Part shown: in pieces, positions 22,407 to 29,638 of the stretch
Layout of the letters: every line of letters begins with the position of its first letter
Position numbering within the stretch: position 1 is the stretch's first letter
Virus record (IMG/VR): IMGVR_UViG_3300035670_000942
Location: 1-30,566 of that record
From: a virus
DNA length: 30,566 nt
Direction: 5' to 3' (one strand)
Made by a program: the position numbers and the translations under genes
Notes under the pieces: generated by a model
What the model saw: the letters and a program-made list of their open reading frames with translations, nothing else
What the model was told of the DNA's origin: nothing
The model's database searches: none

Positions 22407-23414
22407 ATGGCATTTAAAAGACTTGATCCTGAAGATTTTGTAGTAAGTAGTGATTCTATTACTGCCACATTATGGTCAACAGGTGATCCTACTCTAACAG
22501 AGTTTTACACTAGTTCTATCCAACAAGCCGGATCATCTGGTAATTACTATTTAAGTATTTATCAAACAGCTTCTGCCTTAGACAATGCTCAAGTACAATT
22601 TGATATTGTATATGCTGATGCTTTAGGAAGTGGGAGTACGTGGTACAACCCAATAGTCCCTGGTAACTCATACACCAAAACAATGTATGGCCAGTATAGA
22701 TCATTAATATTAGAAGATGAAAATTCTAATTTTATTTTTGGAACTGGAAATAATATAATAACAGGAGACCATTTTTGGGTACTTTCAATTGAAAGAGCTA
22801 GATACAAACAATCACTATTCCCTGGTTCTCTTAACCTCCAACTTTCAGGATCAACTGGGATAATAAATCTTACAGATAACTCTAGAGATGTTCTTGTAAA
22901 TACATTTATTGGTACTTCTAGAGTATTCCAATTAGTCTCAGGATCAAACGGATCAGGAATTTCAGGTGGAGGGTATGTAGCAGGGTCAGGTTCATATGGT
23001 TTAGTATTCCCTGATTTAGGAACTATATTATTAAACCCATATGCTATAAGCCAATCTATAAATGTTTCCCCAAGTAGATCAAATAACTCTCCAGGTTTAA
23101 ATAATGAAACTTTATTTACCGCTATAGACTTAGGCGATTCATTTGCTTTAAATTCCCAAGAAACAATTACTTCAGATTATGTATTTGTTAGAGCTAGAAA
23201 TGCTGAATTTAATTACTCTGAAAACCCAAGCTTTATTTCAGGTTCAACAGGTGAAGTAATATATGATGATTTTGTTAATAATCCTCAAGTTTATATTACA
23301 ACTGTAGGGATGTATAATGATCAAAATGATCTTTTAGCAGTAGCTAAATTATCAAGACCATTAATAAAAGACTTTACAAAAGAAGCTTTAATTAGAGTAA
23401 AACTAGATTTCTAA
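22407..23414 (+). CDS. tail/fibre structural protein, paralogue A (335 aa)
   Basis: 335 residues, beta-rich and Ser/Gly-rich (a GSGSYG-like patch at about 190-205). The C-terminal 80 residues (about 256-335) contain N-A-E-F-N-Y-S-E-N-P-S-F-I-S-G-S, I-T-T-V-G-M-Y-N-D-Q-N-D-L-L-A-V-A-K-L-S-R-P and end R-V-K-L-D-F. The same module ends the next gene, so the two share a C-terminal domain, probably an attachment or multimerisation unit. N-terminal parts differ, as expected for variable surface modules. The start follows 10 nt after the previous gene without a promoter. Confidence 0.75.
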   Translation: MAFKRLDPEDFVVSSDSITATLWSTGDPTLTEFYTSSIQQAGSSGNYYLSIYQTASALDNAQVQFDIVYADALGSGSTWYNPIVPGNSYTKTMYGQYRSLILEDENSNFIFGTGNNIITGDHFWVLSIERARYKQSLFPGSLNLQLSGSTGIINLTDNSRDVLVNTFIGTSRVFQLVSGSNGSGISGGGYVAGSGSYGLVFPDLGTILLNPYAISQSINVSPSRSNNSPGLNNETLFTAIDLGDSFALNSQETITSDYVFVRARNAEFNYSENPSFISGSTGEVIYDDFVNNPQVYITTVGMYNDQNDLLAVAKLSRPLIKDFTKEALIRVKLDF

Positions 23415-23420
23415 GAATGA

Positions 23421-24374
23421 ATGAGCGTCTTCAAACCATTCATAACTTCAGACGTTGTCGTCTCGCCATTCAAAGTAAATAAACTATTTACATTTGACGG
23501 AACCGCCCTACTAACAGGGTCTGGTATAGACATATTTGAAGGAGAAAACACAGACCCTATTCTATGGACCTCAGGTTCAAATCCTACAGGATATATTACA
23601 ACTCAAGATAAATTTTTAATTTATCGCTCTATTAGAGATCTATATTACTATAATTACCTCTTTGGTAATGATGGTTCCCCAGCAACAACCGCATCATTTA
23701 ATTTAGATGGAACTATAACTACTAATACAGCATATACTCCAAATGCTTATAATTATTTATGTAATACTCTTTTAGCAAATAGATATTTTCCTACTGGTTC
23801 AAATGAAATAATAGGTGTTATATCAATTCCTTCTAATATATATGGTGAATATATTAAACCTGGAACTTTTACTTTATTGTATGAAAGTGGCTCTATTACA
23901 GATGATGGTGAGGGTAGTTTAATATACAATGCTGAAAAAATAGGGGATATAATTTATGAACATGGGATGATCATTGTAACAAGTGATGGCACCCCTGCAG
24001 GAAATGGATATGGGTCTGTAAACTACGGATCAGCCTTATATGGAGTTAATACCGCTAATTTTATACAAGAATTAATAACTTCTCAAAACTTAACCTGCTC
24101 ATTTGAAAGCACTATTACAATATATGAATCGCAATATAAGTGTAATATTAGAGAAAACGAATTTAACTTCTCCCAAAACCCAACTTTAATCTCAGGAAGT
24201 TCAAACAGTGGAGTTATATATGACTATGCAACAGGTTCTTATTTTAATCCTTTTGTTACAACAGTAGGACTATATAATAATAATTATGATTTAGTAGCAG
24301 TAGCTAAACTTTCACAACCACTCCCATTATCTGCTGTGACAGATATGAATATATTAGTTAATTTAGATTTATAA
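23421..24374 (+). CDS. tail/fibre structural protein, paralogue B (317 aa)
   Basis: 317 residues. The N-terminal 230 residues are Tyr/Ser/Gly-rich and share little with paralogue A beyond a V-V-V-S start pattern. The C-terminal part (about 246-317) has N-E-F-N-F-S-Q-N-P-T-L-I-S-G-S, V-T-T-V-G-L-Y-N-N-N-Y-D-L-V-A-V-A-K-L-S-Q-P and ends L-V-N-L-D-L, matching paralogue A. It starts 6 nt after its neighbour and is the last structural gene before the DNA-processing genes. Likely a paired tail component. Confidence 0.75.
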   Translation: MSVFKPFITSDVVVSPFKVNKLFTFDGTALLTGSGIDIFEGENTDPILWTSGSNPTGYITTQDKFLIYRSIRDLYYYNYLFGNDGSPATTASFNLDGTITTNTAYTPNAYNYLCNTLLANRYFPTGSNEIIGVISIPSNIYGEYIKPGTFTLLYESGSITDDGEGSLIYNAEKIGDIIYEHGMIIVTSDGTPAGNGYGSVNYGSALYGVNTANFIQELITSQNLTCSFESTITIYESQYKCNIRENEFNFSQNPTLISGSSNSGVIYDYATGSYFNPFVTTVGLYNNNYDLVAVAKLSQPLPLSAVTDMNILVNLDL

Positions 24375-24380
24375 AATTTT

Positions 24381-24836
24381 ATGGAAAATTGGTTATATGG
24401 TGATAAAAGAATAGAATCTTTAAAAGACTTCCCCGAAGGAACATATGGGTTCATTTACCTCACAATACATGAACCTTCAGGTAAAGCATATTTAGGTAAA
24501 AAATCTTTATATCACAATGTAAAGAAAAAACTTACTAAGAAAGAATTAGCTGAACAAACTGGTAGAGGTCGAAAATCTTTAACAACCACTATACAAAAAG
24601 AATCTGACTGGAAAACTTATTATGGCTCGGCTAAACCTATAGTTGAATTGATTAAACAAGGTAAACAAAAAGATTTTATACGTAAAATTTTATATTTAGC
24701 TCCTAACAAAAAACTTTTAACATATTATGAATGTAAATATTTATTTCAATTGGGTGTATTAGAAAAACCTGATGAATGGATAAATGATAACATTCTTGGA
24801 AAATTTTATTCTAAAGATTTTGTTTCTATAGATTAA
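24381..24836 (+). CDS. SegE-like GIY-YIG domain endonuclease
   Basis: 151 residues. A divergent GIY-YIG core: G23-F-I-Y26 for the first motif, A-Y38-L-G-K-K for the second, S-D-W-K-x-Y-Y-G-S (75-83), and Y-Y-E117 with the candidate metal-binding Glu. The S-D-W-K-x-Y-Y-G-S block is typical of phage SegE/Seg-like GIY-YIG proteins. It may be a homing enzyme or a DNA-processing nuclease, and it lies at the junction between tail and replication genes where a mobile or exported nuclease would be expected. No intron or interrupted gene is seen beside it. Confidence 0.8.
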   Translation: MENWLYGDKRIESLKDFPEGTYGFIYLTIHEPSGKAYLGKKSLYHNVKKKLTKKELAEQTGRGRKSLTTTIQKESDWKTYYGSAKPIVELIKQGKQKDFIRKILYLAPNKKLLTYYECKYLFQLGVLEKPDEWINDNILGKFYSKDFVSID

Positions 24837-24853
24837 GTTCATACCTTTAATAT

Positions 24854-25774
24854 ATGGTAAATGAACTTCTAGTTAATCTAGTAAATTCTGTTTTAGGAGC
24901 AGGCAAACGTACTGCTCGGGGTAATCAAGCATATACTTGCCCATTTTGTCACCACCATAAGCCTAAACTAGAAGTTAATTTTACAGAAAATAAAGAAGGT
25001 AATAATCCTTGGCAATGTTGGGTATGCGGTAAAAAAGGTAAAACCATAAGAAGCCTCCTTAAACAAATTGATACACCTTCAGAAATAATATCTCAACTTG
25101 GAGCCTTAGTTAAATCAAAATACCCAATAGAAAATATAACAGTACCTAATTTAGTTGAATTACCTAAAGAATTTAAACAATTTGATGATACTATTATTTC
25201 AAAACATGCATTAGCTTATCTTAAAAAAAGAAATGTTACTAAATATGATATTTTAAAATATAATATTGGTTATTGTGAATATGGGTTATACAATAAAATG
25301 ATCATTATACCTTCATATAATGGTGAAGGTAAATTAAATTACTTTACAGCTAGATCATTTGAAAAAGACCCATATGTTAAATATCGTAATCCTGAAGTAT
25401 CACGTGATATAATACCTTTTGAGCTGTTTATTAATTGGGATTTACCTATTATATTATGTGAGGGCCCATTTGATGCTATAGCTATAAAACGAAATGTTAT
25501 TCCTTTATTTGGTAAAAATCTTCAACCGTCATTAATGAAAAAAATTGTAACATCTAAAGTACAAAAAATATATATTGCTTTAGACAATGATGCTATTAAA
25601 AAAGCTTTAGAATTTTGTGAAATGTTGCTTAATGAAGGTAAAGAAGTATATTTAGTGGAACTTAAAGGAAAAGACCCAAGTGAAATGGGTTTTGAAAATT
25701 TTACAAAACTAATACAAACAGTTTCTCCTCTAACATCCTATAAACTAATGGAGAAAAAATTATCTATAATATGA
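24854..25774 (+). CDS. DNA primase (gp61/DnaG-type)
   Basis: 306 residues (T4 gp61 is about 340). A zinc-binding head has C29-P-F-C32-H-H-H and C55-W-V-C58-G-K-K-G-K-T. A TOPRIM domain follows, with the E203-G-P-F-D motif, A-L-D244-N-D246, and K-D-P-S-E-M-G (273-279) with acidic metal-binding residues. It makes RNA primers for lagging-strand synthesis, with the phage helicase as usual partner (not in this window). The start is at an ATG after TATATGG with no clear ribosome site, and the end overlaps the next gene as ATGA. Isolated from other replication genes, which must lie outside. Confidence 0.9.
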   Translation: MVNELLVNLVNSVLGAGKRTARGNQAYTCPFCHHHKPKLEVNFTENKEGNNPWQCWVCGKKGKTIRSLLKQIDTPSEIISQLGALVKSKYPIENITVPNLVELPKEFKQFDDTIISKHALAYLKKRNVTKYDILKYNIGYCEYGLYNKMIIIPSYNGEGKLNYFTARSFEKDPYVKYRNPEVSRDIIPFELFINWDLPIILCEGPFDAIAIKRNVIPLFGKNLQPSLMKKIVTSKVQKIYIALDNDAIKKALEFCEMLLNEGKEVYLVELKGKDPSEMGFENFTKLIQTVSPLTSYKLMEKKLSII

Positions 25775-26535
25775 ATATAAAAACATCACACAATCGTATT
25801 CTTCAAATATCTGAAGACGCACAACAAATTACAATGCCTGATTCAAGGTATTACCTTAGAAATGGAGAATATTATCCTTCAATTACTTATGTTTTACAAT
25901 GTTACCCTAAAGGAAAACATTTTGAAGATTGGTTAAAACAAATGGGAAACAATGCTGATTACGTAATGAGAAAATCAGCTGAAGATGGAACTAAAGTACA
26001 TAATATGATTGAGGATTATTTAAATGGGAAAGAATTAAACTTTCTTTCTAAAGATAATACCCCATTATATGAAGCAGATATATGGCAGATGTTCCTTAAA
26101 TTTGTTGAATTTTGGGAAACATACAAACCTGAACTAATAGGAACTGAAATACACTTATTTTCAGATAAATTAAAAATAGCAGGTACTTGTGATTTAGTTT
26201 GTAAAATAGAAGATCAAGTATGGATAATAGATTACAAAACATCTAACCACTTACATACAATATATGAATTCCAATTAGCAGCTTATGATGCATGCTATGA
26301 AGAATGTTTCGGAATAAAACCAGATAGACGTGGTATATTATGGTTAAAATCATCTAAACGTAAAGCAGCTAAAGATAAAATGCAAGGTAAAGGGTGGGAA
26401 GTATTTGAATCAAGTAGAACTCAAGATGAAAATTTAAATTTATTTAAAACAGTAAAAACTGTATTTGATATAGAAAATCCTAACCATGCTCCATCATTTA
26501 CTGAATTTAAAACGAGTGCTAAACGAGAAGTGTGA
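25771..26535 (+). CDS. PD-(D/E)XK nuclease, RecB/Cas4-like
   Basis: 254 residues. The nuclease core is complete: H77 in G-T-K-V-H-N, E126 in I-G-T-E-I-H, D141 in A-G-T-C-D-L-V, D154-x-K156 in I-I-D-Y-K-T-S, and Q168 in F-Q-L-A-A-Y. These are the family's metal-binding and lysine residues. It probably acts as an exonuclease in recombination or DNA degradation. The Cas4-type four-cysteine iron-sulphur cluster is not evident (cysteines are at scattered positions). It overlaps the primase stop (ATGA) and may share its transcript, suggesting a replication or recombination role. Confidence 0.85.
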   Translation: MNIKTSHNRILQISEDAQQITMPDSRYYLRNGEYYPSITYVLQCYPKGKHFEDWLKQMGNNADYVMRKSAEDGTKVHNMIEDYLNGKELNFLSKDNTPLYEADIWQMFLKFVEFWETYKPELIGTEIHLFSDKLKIAGTCDLVCKIEDQVWIIDYKTSNHLHTIYEFQLAAYDACYEECFGIKPDRRGILWLKSSKRKAAKDKMQGKGWEVFESSRTQDENLNLFKTVKTVFDIENPNHAPSFTEFKTSAKREV

Positions 26536-26546
26536 TATGTATAATC

Positions 26547-26969
26547 ATGACGAAATTAACTCATCTATTAAACGAGATGTACGCTGAACCTAGTAAGTTT
26601 AGTTATCCACCGTTAATTAAATCTCTTACTGAGTTCATGTTAAACAAAGGAATGAATATTCGCCCTTTACCTAAAGTAAAATTTATAGATAATGATACTG
26701 AAAATGCTGAAAACTTTTTTGGCAGAACAGCTCATTATGACCCAACAAATAAAGTAATTGTACTTTATACAATGGGACGCCACCCAAAAGACATCATGCG
26801 TTCCTTTTCACATGAAATGGTTCACCATATGCAAAATTGCGAAAACAGACTAAACAATATACCCACTACTAATATTACAGAAGATGATTATCTATATGAA
26901 TTAGAAAAAGAAGCTAATACTTTAGGAACTATGACATTTAGAGAGTGGACAGATACTTTAACAAAATAA
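26547..26969 (+). CDS. HExxH zinc metallopeptidase-like protein (140 aa)
   Basis: Starting at ATG 26547, 140 residues; a GTG at 26532 overlapping the previous stop would add 5 residues. Residues 89-93 (H-E-M-V-H-H-M-Q) are a classical zinc HExxH motif, with Y-E118-L-E120-K-E-A-N following as candidate third ligand, as in gluzincin-type peptidases. The N-terminal 60 residues are not assigned. The HExxH core plus E-x-E-x-E-A arrangement resembles small phage-encoded metallopeptidases. A substrate such as a phage prohead or host protein is inferred only. It is in the same operon as nuclease and zinc-ribbon genes. Confidence 0.8.
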   Translation: MTKLTHLLNEMYAEPSKFSYPPLIKSLTEFMLNKGMNIRPLPKVKFIDNDTENAENFFGRTAHYDPTNKVIVLYTMGRHPKDIMRSFSHEMVHHMQNCENRLNNIPTTNITEDDYLYELEKEANTLGTMTFREWTDTLTK

Positions 26970-26972
26970 GTT

Positions 26973-27542
26973 ATGAAAGAAAACGTTTTAAAAAAACAAT
27001 TTGCTGAAAAAGACATACAACGCATCAGAAACCTTGTTAAAGGTAAAGGTGGAGAAAAAATAACCCATGGTGTAGGTTATATTGAAGAATCTAAAGATTA
27101 TAATGAAGGTGATATATGGCAAGAAAATGGTCGTACCTGGACTATTAAAGAAGGTATCAAACAAAACATTACCAAACTAGACAAATTTAAAAAAGTATCA
27201 GTACCTATATTTTGTCCTGGGTGTAAACAAGTTATGGATAAGCAATTAGATCCATTCTATTACAAATCATACGGTTCATGTTTAGATTGTAGAACTAAAT
27301 TTGAAACCCAACTTAAAATCCAAGGCAAGTGGGATGATTATGTTAAAGAAACTTATAATAAAGAGATAGATCAAACAATAAAAGAATACAAAGCGTTTTT
27401 TAAAGAAAGACTTGAAGAAAGTAATCAAGGAACAGTTACGGAAAGTGGTGAAATAGAAAGATGGTTTGGCTCTATAGATAAAGAACGAGCTCAAGAATCA
27501 CTAGATGAAGTAATTAAATATTTAGAAAGCCTTAAAAAATGA
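26973..27542 (+). CDS. zinc-ribbon phage protein (189 aa)
   Basis: 189 residues. A four-cysteine zinc ribbon, C81-x2-C84 and C103-x2-C106, sits in the middle with K/R-rich flanks. The N terminus carries I-T-H-G-V-G-Y-I-E-E-S-K-D-Y-N-E-G-D-I-W-x-E-N-G-R-T-W-T-I-K, and residues 120-189 are charged and helical with a coiled-coil look. It is a conserved-looking phage protein with no family name known to me; nucleic-acid or protein contact through the zinc ribbon is likely. GTTATG start; the stop overlaps the next start (AATGATG). Confidence 0.75.
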   Translation: MKENVLKKQFAEKDIQRIRNLVKGKGGEKITHGVGYIEESKDYNEGDIWQENGRTWTIKEGIKQNITKLDKFKKVSVPIFCPGCKQVMDKQLDPFYYKSYGSCLDCRTKFETQLKIQGKWDDYVKETYNKEIDQTIKEYKAFFKERLEESNQGTVTESGEIERWFGSIDKERAQESLDEVIKYLESLKK

Positions 27543-28168
27543 TGGAACCCCTTACTGTATTTACAACTATAACCGTAGCATTAATTACAGCTGTTTTAGG
27601 CCCTATTATAGTTAATTGGGTAAAATTAAAAATGGAAAAAAAAGATGTATCTGCCCCAATGTATGATGCTCTTGAAACTTCTAATTTAATTTCAACTCAA
27701 TTAGAACAAATAATAGAAGAATTAGAATGTGATAGAGTATTTGTAGCTCAATTCCATAACGGAGGCCATTTTTATCCCACAGGTCGTTCAATTCAAAAAT
27801 TTTCTGTTTTTTACGAAATTACATCTCCTGAAACACCTCCATTTCAAACAACATTTCAAAATATTCCTGTATCTTTATTCCCTAAAGCTTTATCTAAAGT
27901 GTATAAAGATGGAGAGTTATCTGTATTTGATACTACTTTAACAGGTGAATGTTTTGGTTTAGAAGCTTTAACTACACAATTTAACACAAAATCTTTATGT
28001 TTAGTTAGTTTAAAAAGTTTAGATGATCATGTAATTGGTGTACTAGGAATATCCTTTACCGAAGCCCACCATTTTGAAAAACATGAATGGATTTACATCA
28101 GACAAAAAGTAGGAGTTGTAGGAACACTACTCTCTGAATATTTATACCAGACCAATAAGAAAAAATAA
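27539..28168 (+). CDS. membrane-anchored GAF-like domain protein (209 aa)
   Basis: 209 residues. One hydrophobic segment (about residues 6-27, VFTTITVALITAVLGPIIVNWV) at the N terminus anchors the protein. The rest reads like a GAF-type ligand-binding domain: C-D-R-V-F-V-A-Q-F-H-N-G-G (about 65-77) and S-L-C-L-V-S-L-K-S-L-D-D-H-V-I-G-V-L-G-I-S-F (about 155-176). GAF domains bind cyclic nucleotides and other small molecules, so a sensor in the host membrane is conceivable; the ligand is unknown. Two adjacent ATG codons are possible starts. Transcribed with the zinc-ribbon gene upstream, and followed by a late promoter. Confidence 0.7.
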   Translation: MMEPLTVFTTITVALITAVLGPIIVNWVKLKMEKKDVSAPMYDALETSNLISTQLEQIIEELECDRVFVAQFHNGGHFYPTGRSIQKFSVFYEITSPETPPFQTTFQNIPVSLFPKALSKVYKDGELSVFDTTLTGECFGLEALTTQFNTKSLCLVSLKSLDDHVIGVLGISFTEAHHFEKHEWIYIRQKVGVVGTLLSEYLYQTNKKK

Positions 28169-28176
28169 TATTTATA
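28169..28176 (+). promoter_or_regulatory. candidate late promoter, copy 5
   Basis: TATTTATAATAAAATA from here, identical to copies 3 and 4; 11 nt from TATTTATA to the ATG at 28188. Confidence 0.7.
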
Positions 28177-28187
28177 ATAAAATAAAA

Positions 28188-28643
28188 ATGGCAGATAATT
28201 TTGATTTAAAAAAATTCTTAACAGAAAGCAAAGCTTTAGAGAATTTAAACCCAGTAATAGCTAAAGAAAATCTTTCTGAAAATAGCCTTCGAGACAAAAT
28301 TCGTGAAATGGTTATAGCTGAACTTTCTACAGAAGAACTTGAAGAAGCTAAAAAGAAAAAAGACGAAGAAGCAGAAGATGTTGAATCTGAAGATGTATCA
28401 ATTGAAGACATCCCAACAGCAGATGAAATGCCTGCTGATGATGAAATGCCCGCAGAAGATACTTCAACTGATACTGGTTTAGAAAGCGTAGCTGCTAATT
28501 TAGAAGGTACAGAAAGTGAAGTTATGGACCACTTAATGAGTGCTCTTAAAATAGCTAAAGGAATGAATAACGAAAAACTTACAACACAAATAGGAAACAC
28601 ACTAAAATTCTTTGTTAGTGAGTATATTGGTGGAGGTGAGTAA
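28188..28643 (+). CDS. acidic structural/core-like protein (151 aa)
   Basis: 151 residues, very acidic. The N terminus N-F-D-L-K-K-F-L-T-E-S and K-I-R-E-M-V-I-A-E-L-S resembles start segments of small prohead-core or internal proteins of T4-type marine phages. Residues about 60-100 form an Asp/Glu/Pro low-complexity run with repeated A-D-E-M-P/A-D-D-E-M-P units. The C-terminal helix (V-M-D-H-L-M-S-A-L-K-I-A-K-G-M) may pack in an assembly. It is the first gene after late promoter copy 5, which fits a virion or scaffold protein. The opposite frame is open only because of the repeats. Confidence 0.6.
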   Translation: MADNFDLKKFLTESKALENLNPVIAKENLSENSLRDKIREMVIAELSTEELEEAKKKKDEEAEDVESEDVSIEDIPTADEMPADDEMPAEDTSTDTGLESVAANLEGTESEVMDHLMSALKIAKGMNNEKLTTQIGNTLKFFVSEYIGGGE

Positions 28644-28670
28644 TAATTAAATCTATAACAAATAAAATCT

Positions 28671-28841
28671 ATGAACACACAAGAATTAATTACAACAATG
28701 GAGACATTGTTAGAGACAGTAAAAATTGAAAATGAAAAAACATCTAAAGCAGCTCATGGACGTGCTCGTAAAGCCGCTAGCGAATTAAAAAAATTAGCTG
28801 GTGAATTTAAGAAAGTGTCTTCTGCTGAAGATAAAGCTTAA
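28671..28841 (+). CDS. histone H1-like (Hc1-type) small protein (56 aa)
   Basis: 56 residues in a frame too short for usual thresholds. The helix at 1-22 (M-N-T-Q-E-L-I-T-T-M-E-T-L-L-E-T-V) is followed by K-T-S-K-A-A-H-G-R-A-R-K-A-A-S-E-L-K-K-L-A-G-E-F-K-K-V. The A-A-x-x-R-x-R-K-x-x-x-E-L-K-x-L-A pattern is that of the Bacteroidota histone H1-like Hc1 proteins, which bind DNA. It probably helps condense or organise phage or host DNA, and it supports a Bacteroidota host. It sits between two genes of a late block, so it could be packaged in the virion. No Lys/Ala-rich tail follows. Confidence 0.7.
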   Translation: MNTQELITTMETLLETVKIENEKTSKAAHGRARKAASELKKLAGEFKKVSSAEDKA

Positions 28842-28852
28842 TTTATTGTATT

Positions 28853-29638
28853 ATGATTTCTGAAAACGAACTTACTCCTGACCAAAAATATAAGATGGAG
28901 CAAGTTCTTTTTGGAATGAAAAAGAATAAAAGAAACTTTGTAAAAAAATACGGAATGAAAGCTGAAGCTCTTATGAAAAAAAGAGCTTTAAAAATTGCTA
29001 AACAATATACACCTGAACCAACTATTGAAGAAATGGAACATGATCGATTAAAAAAATTAGTACAAGATGTATTATCTAAACCATTAGAAGAAAAATCATC
29101 ATTTACCTCAAAATATGATGATAAATTTAATGATAAACGTAAAAATTTACCTGATGGTTTGCAAAAAGCTATCTTAAAAAAACAAGGTGGATTAGATGAA
29201 GATCTTGATTTAGGTCATGAAGATGATGAACCACATATGGTTAAAGGTGAATTATATAAAATAGCTCAAAATGCTATGGCATTATATAAAATGCTAGAAC
29301 CATTTGATAAAATAGAACAAGAAGTAGATTTACCTGCTTGGTGGCAATCTAAAATTACAAAAGCATGTACTATGTTAGGTAGTGCAAAAAGTTACCTTGA
29401 ATTTGAATTAAAAGAACCTCAAATTGATGCTATGACAGATGTTATGTCTCAAGAAGATGTAATTGATGAAGGTAAACTTACTAAAAAAGAAGAAAAAATA
29501 GTTAAAGCTCTTAAAAAAACTGGAGATTTTAAAAAAGATGATCCTCAAATGTATGCTATAGCTAAAAAACAAGCTAAAAAATCAAAAGCAAAAAAATTAG
29601 CTGAAACTATACTACAACGTCTTAAAGATAAAAAATAA
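28853..29638 (+). CDS. virion/core-like protein, highly charged (261 aa)
   Basis: 261 residues, very Lys/Glu-rich. Residues about 5-45 form a basic helical region, and the central M-V-K-G-E-L-Y-K-I-A-Q-N-A-M-A-L-Y-K-M-L-E and V-D-L-P-A-W-W-Q-S-K-I-T-K-A-C-T-M-L-G-S-A-K-S-Y-L-E-F-E-L block (about 130-190) is a domain I recall from unnamed proteins of marine T4-type phages. The Lys-rich C terminus (K-K-Q-A-K-K-S-K-A-K-K-L-A) could contact DNA. It is the third gene of the last late block and ends in TAATG overlap with the next gene. An internal or core virion protein is a reasonable inference. Confidence 0.65.
   Translation: MISENELTPDQKYKMEQVLFGMKKNKRNFVKKYGMKAEALMKKRALKIAKQYTPEPTIEEMEHDRLKKLVQDVLSKPLEEKSSFTSKYDDKFNDKRKNLPDGLQKAILKKQGGLDEDLDLGHEDDEPHMVKGELYKIAQNAMALYKMLEPFDKIEQEVDLPAWWQSKITKACTMLGSAKSYLEFELKEPQIDAMTDVMSQEDVIDEGKLTKKEEKIVKALKKTGDFKKDDPQMYAIAKKQAKKSKAKKLAETILQRLKDKK

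Noticed and set aside
26532-26546. GTG start extending the metallopeptidase by five residues
   Set aside because: Overlaps the previous stop and is possible, but the ATG at 26547 gives a more typical start; the choice does not affect the motif.
28172-28678. - strand Ser-rich reading frame
   Set aside because: Shadow of the acidic Glu/Asp-rich gene at 28188; GAA/GAT codons read as Ser/Ile/Phe in the complement.
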